24,422 nucleotides of DNA from Dehalococcoidia bacterium (GTDB taxonomy: Bacteria; Chloroflexota; Dehalococcoidia; Lucifugimonadales; Lucifugimonadaceae), in the NCBI GenBank assembly GCA_028278465.1, contig JANQEF010000182.1:1-24422 (forward strand), in the 5' to 3' direction. The notes under the pieces are model-generated. The model saw only the letters and a program-made list of their open reading frames with translations, was not told where the DNA came from and did no database searches. The translations under genes were made by a program, and so were the position numbers. Below, in pieces: positions 1-5,896 of the stretch. The first letter of the stretch is position 1. Each line of letters starts with the position of its first letter.

Positions 1-278
1 GGCACGTTAAGCCGGGTCAATGAGTCGATCGTCTTCGAGCTTGGCTCGAGGATGTCGATCAGCCGCTTGTGAACACGAAGCTCGAAGTGCTCCCTCGAAT
101 CCTTGTACACGTGGGGCGACCTGATGACCGTGAACATCCGCTTTGCGGTCGGCAACGGCACCGGGCCCGCCACGTTGGCGCCTGTCCTCTCGGCGGTCTC
201 CAAGATCTGCTGAGACGAGATGTCCAGCAGTCGGTGATCGAAACCTTTGAGAACGATTCTTATCTTCTGACCGGGCAT
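1..278 (-). CDS. rpsJ: 30S ribosomal protein S10 (uS10), 3' end cut by the window
   Basis: S10 is part of the head of the small ribosomal subunit and, as NusE, also joins transcription antitermination complexes. The translation from the ATG at 276-278 begins MPGQKIRIVLKGFDHRLLD and continues through the family motifs SPHVYKDSREHFE and VHKRLIDI, which are unmistakable for S10. Ninety-two complete codons are visible. The family is about 102 residues long, so roughly ten C-terminal residues lie outside the window. The start is four bases after the fusA stop codon, so the two genes are almost certainly cotranscribed and probably translationally coupled. In many bacteria tuf sits between fusA and rpsJ; here it does not. 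S10 usually opens the S10 ribosomal protein operon, so more ribosomal genes are expected to the left of position 1 (inference). Confidence 0.95.
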   Translation of the reverse strand, partial: MPGQKIRIVLKGFDHRLLDISSQQILETAERTGANVAGPVPLPTAKRMFTVIRSPHVYKDSREHFELRVHKRLIDILEPSSKTIDSLTRLNV

Positions 279-282
279 CTGG

Positions 283-2367
283 TTACTTCTTCCCGATGAT
301 GTCCTGCGCCACGTGTTGCGGCACAGGTTCGTAGTGGTCGAGCTCCATCGAGAAGCTCGCCCGGCCGGTTGTCAGGGACCGCAGGTGCGTGGCGTACTGG
401 AAGGTCTCGGCGAGCGGGATGAACGCCTTGACCTCCTGCACTTCGCCGCGCTGGTCCATCGACTGGATCTGGGCGCGCCGCGAGTTGAGGTCGCCGATCA
501 CATCCCCGAGGAACTCGGAAGGTGTGATCACCTCGATGCGCATCACCGGCTCCATGAGAACCGGGCCACCTCGTTCCATCGCGGCCTTGAAGGCCATCGA
601 TGCAGCGATCTTGAAGGCCATCTCGGACGAGTCGACCTCGTGGTACGAGCCGTCCGTGAGCACCGCTTTGACATCGACGACCGGGTAGCCCGCCAGGATG
701 CCGGTGTGCGCCGCCTCGCGGAAGCCGGACTCGATCGGACCGTAGTACTCACGCGGCAGCGTGGCTCCGGTGATCTCAGATTCGAACTGAATGCCGCTCC
801 CGGCCTCAAGAGGCTCGAGCCGCAGCGTGCAGTCGCCGTACTGACCGTGCCCACCGGTCTGGCGAATGAACTTGCCCTGCTCTTCCGAGACCTTGGTCAG
901 GGCCTCGCGGTAGGCGACCCGCGGCGGGCCCTGCGTCGCCTCAACATTGAACTCACGCCGCATGCGCTCGATGATCACGTCGAGGTGCAGCTCGCCCATA
1001 CCGGCGAGAACAGTCTGACCGCTCTCTTCGTCGGTGTAGGTCTGCAGTGTCGGGTCTTCATCGACCAGCCTGACAAGCGCTTCGGTCATCTTCTCCTGAT
1101 CGGAGCGCGTCTTCGGCTCGACAGCCACGGAGATGACCGGGTCCGGGAAGCTGATCGCCTCCAGGACGATAGGGTTGCCCTGATCACAAAGCGTGTGACC
1201 GGTTACGGCGTTCTTCAGGCCGATGGCGGCCACGATCTCGCCGGGGCCGACCGACTTCACCTCTTCGCGGGAGTCGGCGTGCATCTTCAGAAGCCTGCCA
1301 ACGCGTTCGCGGTTACGCGTGGACGGGTTGTAGACGGGCGTTCCGGCTTCGAGCGTGCCTGAGTAGACACGAACGTATACGAGCCTGCCGACATGCTGGT
1401 CGGTCACCACCTTGAACGCCAGTGCGCTCATCGGCTCGTCAAGGGCCGGACGGCGCTCAAGCTTGTTCTCCTCATCGGAGGGGTCGAAGCCTGCAACCGG
1501 CGGCACGTCTAGCGGAGAAGGCAGATAGTCGACAACGGCGTCCAGCAGAGGGTGCACGCCGCGGTGCCTGAGCGCGGAGCCAACCAGCACCGGGAAGATC
1601 TCCATCGAGATAGTCGCCTTCCTGATGGCGACCCGAAGCTCCTCTTCGCTGATCTCCTGCTCTTCCAGGTACTTCTCCATCAGGCCGTCGTCTGTCTCGG
1701 CGACCTTTTCGATCAGGTGCTGGCGGGCCTCTTCGGCCTTCGCTGCCATGTCGGAGGGAATATCGACGGTCGAGTGCGCGATGGCGTCTTCAGACTCGTA
1801 GATGTATGCGCACTGCTTGACCAGGTCGATCATGCCGGTGAACTCGGACTCGGCGCCGATCGGGATCTGGATCGGGACCGCGTTCGCACCTAGTCGCTCA
1901 TGAAGCGTGCTCACCGCGTAGTCGAAATCTGCGCCGAGCCTGTCCATCTTGTTGACGAACACCATGCGCGGGACCTTGTAGCGGTCGGCCTGGCGCCAGA
2001 CAGTCTCAGACTGCGGCTGCACGCCTGAAACGGACTCAAGGACTACCACGCCGCCGTCGAGCACGCGCAGGCTGCGCTCCACTTCAGCGGTGAAGTCGAC
2101 GTGTCCCGGCGTGTCGATGATGTTGATCTGGTGGTCTTCCCACTTCGCGTTGGTCGCGGCGGAACCGATGGTGATGCCGCGCTCACGCTCAAGCGACATG
2201 AAGTCCATGACCGTGGTGCCTTCGTCGATGTCGCCGATCTTGTAGGTCTCACCGGTAAAGAAGAGGACGCGTTCGGTCACCGTCGTCTTTCCGGCGTCGA
2301 TGTGGGCGATGAATCCGATGTTTCGGACCATCGAGAGGTCTGTTTTCTTTGCTTCTGCAGTAGTCAT
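283..2367 (-). CDS. fusA: Translation elongation factor G
   Basis: EF-G is the cytoplasmic GTPase that drives tRNA-mRNA translocation and, with RRF, ribosome recycling. The 694-residue protein has the normal family length. The GTPase motifs are all visible: AHIDAGKT at residues 21-28 (P-loop), RERGITI at 61-67 (switch I region), DTPGH at 85-89 and NKMD at 139-142. The later domains II to V are full length and the C-terminus is intact. It is the third gene of the str operon, 68 bp after rpsG and four bases before rpsJ. The Shine-Dalgarno sequence is weak, and a small GC hairpin (2386-2404) ends 19 bases upstream of the start, which could modulate initiation (inference). Nothing in the sequence suggests it is a secondary, fusA2-type paralogue. 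Confidence 0.98.
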   Translation of the reverse strand: MTTAEAKKTDLSMVRNIGFIAHIDAGKTTVTERVLFFTGETYKIGDIDEGTTVMDFMSLERERGITIGSAATNAKWEDHQINIIDTPGHVDFTAEVERSLRVLDGGVVVLESVSGVQPQSETVWRQADRYKVPRMVFVNKMDRLGADFDYAVSTLHERLGANAVPIQIPIGAESEFTGMIDLVKQCAYIYESEDAIAHSTVDIPSDMAAKAEEARQHLIEKVAETDDGLMEKYLEEQEISEEELRVAIRKATISMEIFPVLVGSALRHRGVHPLLDAVVDYLPSPLDVPPVAGFDPSDEENKLERRPALDEPMSALAFKVVTDQHVGRLVYVRVYSGTLEAGTPVYNPSTRNRERVGRLLKMHADSREEVKSVGPGEIVAAIGLKNAVTGHTLCDQGNPIVLEAISFPDPVISVAVEPKTRSDQEKMTEALVRLVDEDPTLQTYTDEESGQTVLAGMGELHLDVIIERMRREFNVEATQGPPRVAYREALTKVSEEQGKFIRQTGGHGQYGDCTLRLEPLEAGSGIQFESEITGATLPREYYGPIESGFREAAHTGILAGYPVVDVKAVLTDGSYHEVDSSEMAFKIAASMAFKAAMERGGPVLMEPVMRIEVITPSEFLGDVIGDLNSRRAQIQSMDQRGEVQEVKAFIPLAETFQYATHLRSLTTGRASFSMELDHYEPVPQHVAQDIIGKK

Positions 2368-2385
2368 TTCGGTCGCTGCTTACCG

Positions 2386-2404
2386 GGCGAGTTGATCACC
2401 CGCC
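2386..2404 (-). other. Small hairpin in the rpsG-fusA intercistronic gap
   Basis: On the minus strand GGCGGGT and ACTCGCC can pair (seven pairs, one of them G-T) around the five-base loop GATCA. It lies in the 68-bp gap between rpsG and fusA, about 19 bases upstream of the fusA start. There is no T-tract after it, so it is not a terminator. A role in fusA translation or mRNA stability is possible but unproven. Confidence 0.35.
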
Positions 2405-2435
2405 GAACTGTTGATGGGTCTCCGTGAAATAAGTT

Positions 2436-2906
2436 CTACCAGCGGTAGTGGACGAACGCCCTGTTGGCTTCGGCCATCCTGTGTGCGTCTTCTCTCTTAC
2501 GGACCGCCGCGCCGCCGCCTCGTGAGGCCTCTAGCAGCTCAAGGTAGAGCCTCTCGGCAACGGGCCGGCCTGATCGGGAGCGAGCGGCCTCGATCAGCCA
2601 GCGCTGCGCCAGCGCGCTGCGCCTCTCCGGCCTGACTTCGACCGGAACCTGGTAGGTCGCGCCGCCAACGCGCCGGGGCTTAACCTCGAGCGCGGGCATG
2701 GCGTTTCTGAGCGCCTGCTCGAACACCTCGATGCCGGGGCGGTTCGCTTCCTTTTCGAGCAGGTCGAGCGCCTGGTACATGGCGCGTCGAGCCGTCGACT
2801 TCTTGCCGCCGATCATCAACCGGTTGATGAACTTGGCGAGGTCGACGCTGCCGTGCACCGGGTCAGGTGCGACAACTCTCGGTTCTGCTGGTCGTCTTCG
2901 TGCCAT
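2436..2906 (-). CDS. rpsG: 30S ribosomal protein S7 (uS7)
   Basis: S7 nucleates assembly of the small-subunit head by binding the 3' major domain of 16S rRNA. The 156-residue product has the standard family length, with the N-terminal MARRRPAEPR, the KFINRLMIGGKKSTA block near residues 25-39, and the typical C-terminal ANRAFVHYRW. It is the second gene of the str operon, 115 bp after rpsL. In E. coli, S7 represses its own operon by binding the S12-S7 intercistronic RNA. Here that gap is long and strongly structured, so the same kind of feedback is possible (inference). The start at the ATG is fixed by the conserved N-terminus. The region just upstream is A-rich with only a weak GGA Shine-Dalgarno. 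Confidence 0.98.
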   Translation of the reverse strand: MARRRPAEPRVVAPDPVHGSVDLAKFINRLMIGGKKSTARRAMYQALDLLEKEANRPGIEVFEQALRNAMPALEVKPRRVGGATYQVPVEVRPERRSALAQRWLIEAARSRSGRPVAERLYLELLEASRGGGAAVRKREDAHRMAEANRAFVHYRW

Positions 2907-2932
2907 GTTTTCCGTCTATTCCGCCTGTCAAC

Positions 2933-2950
2933 GCCCGGCTTTGTCCGGGC
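2933..2950 (-). other. GC hairpin before rpsG
   Basis: GCCCGG and CCGGGC pair perfectly (six bp) around the six-base loop CTTTGT (plus-strand reading). It lies 27 bases upstream of the rpsG start, inside the rpsL-rpsG gap. On the minus strand it is followed by GTTGACAGG and not by a T-run, so it is not a Rho-independent terminator. Together with the larger inverted repeat at 2957-2994 it makes the intercistronic RNA highly structured. Confidence 0.5.
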
Positions 2951-2956
2951 AAACGT

Positions 2957-2994
2957 AGCCGCCTGCCCAGCGCCAGATGCCTGAACAGGCGGCT
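2957..2994 (-). other. Nine-bp inverted repeat in the rpsL-rpsG gap
   Basis: AGCCGCCTG at 2957-2965 and CAGGCGGCT at 2986-2994 are perfect inverted repeats separated by 20 bases. The structure sits directly downstream of the rpsL stop on the transcribed minus strand and lacks a T-tract. By analogy with the E. coli str operon, where S7 binds the S12-S7 spacer RNA, this is a candidate autoregulatory element. The analogy is positional only. Confidence 0.5.
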
Positions 2995-3021
2995 CAGATT
3001 TTCGATATTTGGTTCCGGTGG

Positions 3022-3435
3022 TTAGCCTCTCGGCTGCCCGTACTTGCTTCGGCCCTGTTTCCGGTCACTGACTCCCGAAGTGTCCAGCGATCCGCGAACG
3101 ATGTGATATCGCACGCCGGGAAGGTCAGGGACGCGGCCTCCACGTATCAGGACGACCGAATGCTCTTGCAGGTTATGCCCTTCGCCGGGAATGTAAGCCG
3201 TAACCTCAATGCCGTTGGTCAGGCGGACCCTTGCCACCTTCCTGAGCGCGGAGTTCGGCTTCTTGGGCGTGACCGTCCTGACCTGAAGACAGACTCCCCG
3301 CTTCTGGGGGTTGCCCTTGCGGCGCTGCGTCATTCGCTTTTCGTACGAGTTGTACGTAAAGAGCAGCGCCGGTGTCTTCGGCTTCTTCCGCGTCTGCTTG
3401 CGCGGACGCCGGACAAGTTGATTGATGGTCGGCAT
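3022..3435 (-). CDS. rpsL: 30S ribosomal protein S12 (uS12)
   Basis: S12 lies at the decoding centre and controls translational accuracy. The 137-residue protein starts MPTINQLVRRPRKQ. It carries TPKKPNSALRK at residues 56-66 and GGRVPDLPGVRYH at 99-111. It has the roughly 15-residue N-terminal insertion also seen in Bacillus-type S12 but not in E. coli. The start at 3435 has a good AGGTGA Shine-Dalgarno. A longer frame back to 3528 is rejected because it would begin upstream of the promoter -10. The residue aligned with E. coli Lys88 (Met counted; Lys87 in the older numbering), a classic streptomycin-resistance position, is Pro103 here (codon CCT), while the Lys43 equivalent (Lys58) is kept. 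The C-terminal tail is short and lacks the usual basic run. It is the first gene of the str operon. Confidence 0.97.
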   Translation of the reverse strand: MPTINQLVRRPRKQTRKKPKTPALLFTYNSYEKRMTQRRKGNPQKRGVCLQVRTVTPKKPNSALRKVARVRLTNGIEVTAYIPGEGHNLQEHSVVLIRGGRVPDLPGVRYHIVRGSLDTSGVSDRKQGRSKYGQPRG

Positions 3436-3503
3436 TAAATCACCTGGAAAAAGATGGGGCGAAGCACATATCCGGAACGGGTATGTCTGAGCCACGAACA
3501 GAC

Positions 3504-3533
3504 AGTATACGAACGTGAGAAGCGGCACGTCAA
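3504..3533 (-). promoter_or_regulatory. Promoter of the str operon
   Basis: Reading the minus strand, a -35 TTGACG (3528-3533) and a -10 TATACT (3504-3509) are separated by 18 bases, a near-consensus sigma70-type promoter. Transcription would begin near 3497, giving a leader of about 60 bases before rpsL. A perfect 10-bp palindrome, GTAAATTTAC (3535-3544), lies just upstream of the -35; it is AT-rich in an otherwise GC-rich stretch and may act as an UP element or operator. Confidence 0.75.
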
Positions 3534-3677
3534 TGTAAATTTACGACTTTCGACGGCCGTCTCGGAGACTCTCTTTCTGCGCGGGCGCGAACATCGTAAG
3601 CTAGCTGTGTCGGCAGATGGTTTCAAGTAGAAGGAAGCCTCGGCGGTCTTCCCTCTGAGCACTTTCAGGTAGCGCGC

Positions 3678-4337
3678 GTGGCAACGGTCCTGCTCATAGG
3701 TTTCGACAGTCCTGACCCTGCGCGCCTTGTCACCGAACTCGCCAGCAGCGCCCCGCAGCACAGCTTCGATGCTGTGGTCGGAGTGCCCGATGAACGGCAG
3801 AGCGGAGAGACGGTCGGGCTGGTCTGGTGCCCGCACGCTTCGGAAGACGCCGCCGCGCTGATTTCGGACGCCGTCCGGGCCGGCCTGCCGACGGTGGCGC
3901 TGTTGACGGATCCTGCAATCCCGGCCATCGACTTCCAGGCCGGGCACGTGGAGTTCTCGTTCCCTCCGGCAAGTTGCGAGGAGGTCCTGAACAGGATCGA
4001 CCTGGTTCTCGCCCGGGCCCGGGGTCCGGAACCCCGCAACGTTATCCGTCACGGTGAGTTGGTGATCGACCAGGACCGCTACGAGGTGGCTCTGAGCGGC
4101 CGCAAGGTCGACCTCACATATAAGGAGTACGAGCTCCTCAAGTACATAGCGGCGCGGCCCGGACGTGTGTTCAGTCGCGAGGCGCTGCTGCGTGCCGTGT
4201 GGGACTACGACTACTTCGGTGGCACGCGAACGGTTGACGTCCATGTGAGGAGGCTGCGTTCGAAGATCAACGACGTGAGGTACCAGTTCATCGAGACCGT
4301 GTGGAACGTTGGATATCGCTTCCGGGCGCCCGTTTGA
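3678..4337 (+). CDS. GlnR-like orphan OmpR/PhoB-family regulator without a phospho-acceptor Asp
   Basis: This 219-residue protein has a degenerate receiver-like domain (residues 1 to about 115) and a winged-helix DNA-binding domain (about 123-216). The latter contains LTYKEYELLKYIA, YDYFGGTRTVDVHV and NVGYRF, which closely match actinobacterial GlnR as I recall it. In the receiver, the strand that should end in the phosphorylated Asp reads VWCPH (49-53) and the strand that should carry the conserved Lys reads VEFSFPP (91-97). Both catalytic residues are missing, so phosphorylation control is unlikely. No sensor kinase is adjacent. The start is GTG with a weak AGGT Shine-Dalgarno. It lies 104 bp upstream of glnA and the gltBD genes follow, which supports a role in nitrogen assimilation (inference). 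It is divergent from the str operon. I leave the symbol blank because orthology to glnR is not proven. Confidence 0.82.
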   Translation: MATVLLIGFDSPDPARLVTELASSAPQHSFDAVVGVPDERQSGETVGLVWCPHASEDAAALISDAVRAGLPTVALLTDPAIPAIDFQAGHVEFSFPPASCEEVLNRIDLVLARARGPEPRNVIRHGELVIDQDRYEVALSGRKVDLTYKEYELLKYIAARPGRVFSREALLRAVWDYDYFGGTRTVDVHVRRLRSKINDVRYQFIETVWNVGYRFRAPV

Positions 4338-4354
4338 TCAACTGCCAGGCGCGA

Positions 4355-4370
4355 GTTTGACAAAAGTTTC
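4355..4370 (-). promoter_or_regulatory. GlnR-box-like operator at glnA
   Basis: On the minus strand this reads GAAAC-TTTTGT-CAAAC, two half-sites with an 11-bp period. Actinobacterial GlnR sites follow gTnAC-N6-GaAAC with the same spacing, and OmpR/PhoB-family proteins generally bind 11-bp direct repeats. The site covers the -35 element of the glnA promoter. A matching repeat lies upstream of gltB. Confidence 0.5.
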
Positions 4371-4385
4371 ACAATCTCCAATACT
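4357..4385 (+). promoter_or_regulatory. Promoter of glnA
   Basis: A consensus -35 TTGACA (4357-4362) is followed after 17 bases by AATACT (4380-4385, four of six matches to TATAAT). Transcription would start near 4392, giving a leader of about 50 bases before the ATG at 4442. The -35 element is embedded in the GlnR-box-like repeat, so the regulator would compete with or remodel polymerase binding. Confidence 0.65.
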
Positions 4386-4441
4386 TCGTTCCTTACCCAG
4401 TACGGAATCAGCCTCGTTTGTTCCGTTTGCAGGCACTGCCG

Positions 4442-5803
4442 ATGACACAGGCTCAGGACACGAGACAACGTGATGCCAACGAAGAGGCGATTCGGTTCGC
4501 TCTCTTCTCCGCGCACGAGCACGATGTCCGCTTCATCCGTCTCTGGCTCACGGACATCCTTGGAACCCTTAAGGGTTTCGCCATCACCATTGACGAGCTC
4601 GAGGGTGTGCTGCGGACCGGCGCCAGCTTCGACGGAGCCTCAATAGAAGGTATCGCGCGCGAGGGCGAGTCCGACATGGTGGCGATGCCGGACGCTTCGA
4701 CCTGGCAGATCCTGCCGTGGCGGCCGCGTGAGAACTCGGTGGCCCGGCTGTTCTGCGATATCCGTACCGCGTCCGGCGAGCCTGCAGAGACCGACAACCG
4801 CGAGGTTTTGCGCCGTGTGTTGCGGCGCGCCGGCGAGATGGGCCTCACTTACTACGTCGCACCTGAACTCGAATACTTCCACCTGAGGTCGCCTGAAGAC
4901 CCGCGGCCCTATGACGCCGGCGGCTATTTCGACCAGTCTTCAGACAGCGCTGGCGCCGATCTGCGCCGTCAGACCGTGCTTTCGCTCGAAGAGATGGGCA
5001 TTCCCGTCAAACACTCTCACCACGAGGTGTCGGACGGGCAGCACGAGATAGACCTCAGGCACACCAACGCTCTGACGATGGCCGACTCGATCATCACGTT
5101 CAAGGTGGTTGTGAAGGAGATCGCATCGCAGTCGGGCGGCTACGTGACCTTCATGCCACGCCCGTTCCCGCAGTCGAACGGCAGTGGCATGCACACGCAC
5201 ATGTCGCTGTTCGAAGGCGACAAGAACGCCTTCTACGACCCGGATGCGCCGGACGGTCTATCCAACACCGCGCGCCAGTTCATGGCCGGCCTCATAAAGC
5301 ACGCTCCCGAGATCACGGCTATCACGAACCAGTGGGTGAACTCCTACAAGCGTCTCGTGCCGGGAGTCGAAGCGCCTGTCTACGCCAACTACACCGCTGG
5401 AACGCTTGCTGGCCTGGTCCGTGTGCCGGCCCACAGGGTCGACAAAGAAGACAGCATGCGGGTCGAATACCGCGCTCCGGACTCGGCCTGCAACCCTTAT
5501 CTCGCCTTCGCAGCGATCCTCGGAGCTGGACTCGAAGGTATAGAGAAGGAATACGACCTCGGCGACCCGCTGACACTCGATCCTTCCCGGATGTCCGCCG
5601 ATGAGCGACGATCTCACGGTGTCGTGCAGTTGCCGGACTCGCTGGATTCGGCGCTCCGGCTGGCGTCCGAGAGCGAGCTGCTCCACAAGACGCTCGGCGA
5701 TGAGGTGATGGGAAGCTTCCTGCGCAACAAGCGCCTGGAATGGGCCGAATACTCGCGAACCGTCACCGACTACGAGATATCGCGGTATCTGAAGCTGCTC
5801 TAA
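4442..5803 (+). CDS. glnA: Type I glutamine synthetase
   Basis: Glutamine synthetase makes glutamine from glutamate, ammonia and ATP. I choose the ATG at 4442 (453 residues); a TTG at 4418 would add eight residues without a better ribosome site. Family blocks are clear: FDGAS with Asp64, GQHEIDLRH, NGSGMHTHMSLF, VNSYKRLVPG and the C-terminal VEYRAPDSACNPYLAF. It lacks the NLYDLPPE-type adenylylation loop and has GSI-alpha length. One oddity: the block normally ending NRSALIRVP reads TLAGLVRVP, so the near-invariant Arg (Arg339 in enterobacterial numbering, by my eye alignment) is Leu322, while the following Arg (Arg327) is kept. The usual FDGSS is FDGAS. It is flanked by the GlnR-like regulator and gltBD, which supports true glutamine synthesis, but a related gamma-glutamyl ligase activity cannot be excluded. 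Confidence 0.85.
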   Translation: MTQAQDTRQRDANEEAIRFALFSAHEHDVRFIRLWLTDILGTLKGFAITIDELEGVLRTGASFDGASIEGIAREGESDMVAMPDASTWQILPWRPRENSVARLFCDIRTASGEPAETDNREVLRRVLRRAGEMGLTYYVAPELEYFHLRSPEDPRPYDAGGYFDQSSDSAGADLRRQTVLSLEEMGIPVKHSHHEVSDGQHEIDLRHTNALTMADSIITFKVVVKEIASQSGGYVTFMPRPFPQSNGSGMHTHMSLFEGDKNAFYDPDAPDGLSNTARQFMAGLIKHAPEITAITNQWVNSYKRLVPGVEAPVYANYTAGTLAGLVRVPAHRVDKEDSMRVEYRAPDSACNPYLAFAAILGAGLEGIEKEYDLGDPLTLDPSRMSADERRSHGVVQLPDSLDSALRLASESELLHKTLGDEVMGSFLRNKRLEWAEYSRTVTDYEISRYLKLL

Positions 5804-5858
5804 GAGCGGCTCAGCATCAACGTTCTCGCAGCCTGTTACATCTTTTCATTAGCGGCAC

Positions 5859-5874
5859 GAAACACAACTGAAAC
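5859..5874 (+). promoter_or_regulatory. GlnR-box-like operator upstream of gltB
   Basis: GAAAC-ACAACT-GAAAC is a direct repeat with an 11-bp period, 22 bases before the gltB ATG. It has the half-site and spacing layout of GlnR boxes and matches the repeat over the glnA promoter. Weak -10-like hexamers lie just downstream (CATATT at 5874-5879, TTGAAT at 5889-5894), but no -35 element is evident, so I cannot place the gltB promoter with confidence. Missing -35 sequence would fit an activator-dependent promoter. Confidence 0.5.
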
Positions 5875-5896
5875 ATATTCGGCACACATTGAATTC

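Noticed and set aside
313..1362. A 349-codon open frame antisense to fusA
   Set aside because: It is a complement-frame shadow of fusA without a ribosome site or family features.
3436..3528. A longer rpsL start at 3528
   Set aside because: The extra 31 residues match no S12 protein, and the start lies upstream of the -10 element of the operon promoter, so it would not be on the transcript.
3435..4244. A 269-codon minus-strand frame covering the GlnR-like gene and the str promoter
   Set aside because: It reads through the str promoter on one end, opposes a gene with a clear winged-helix domain, and shows no motif.
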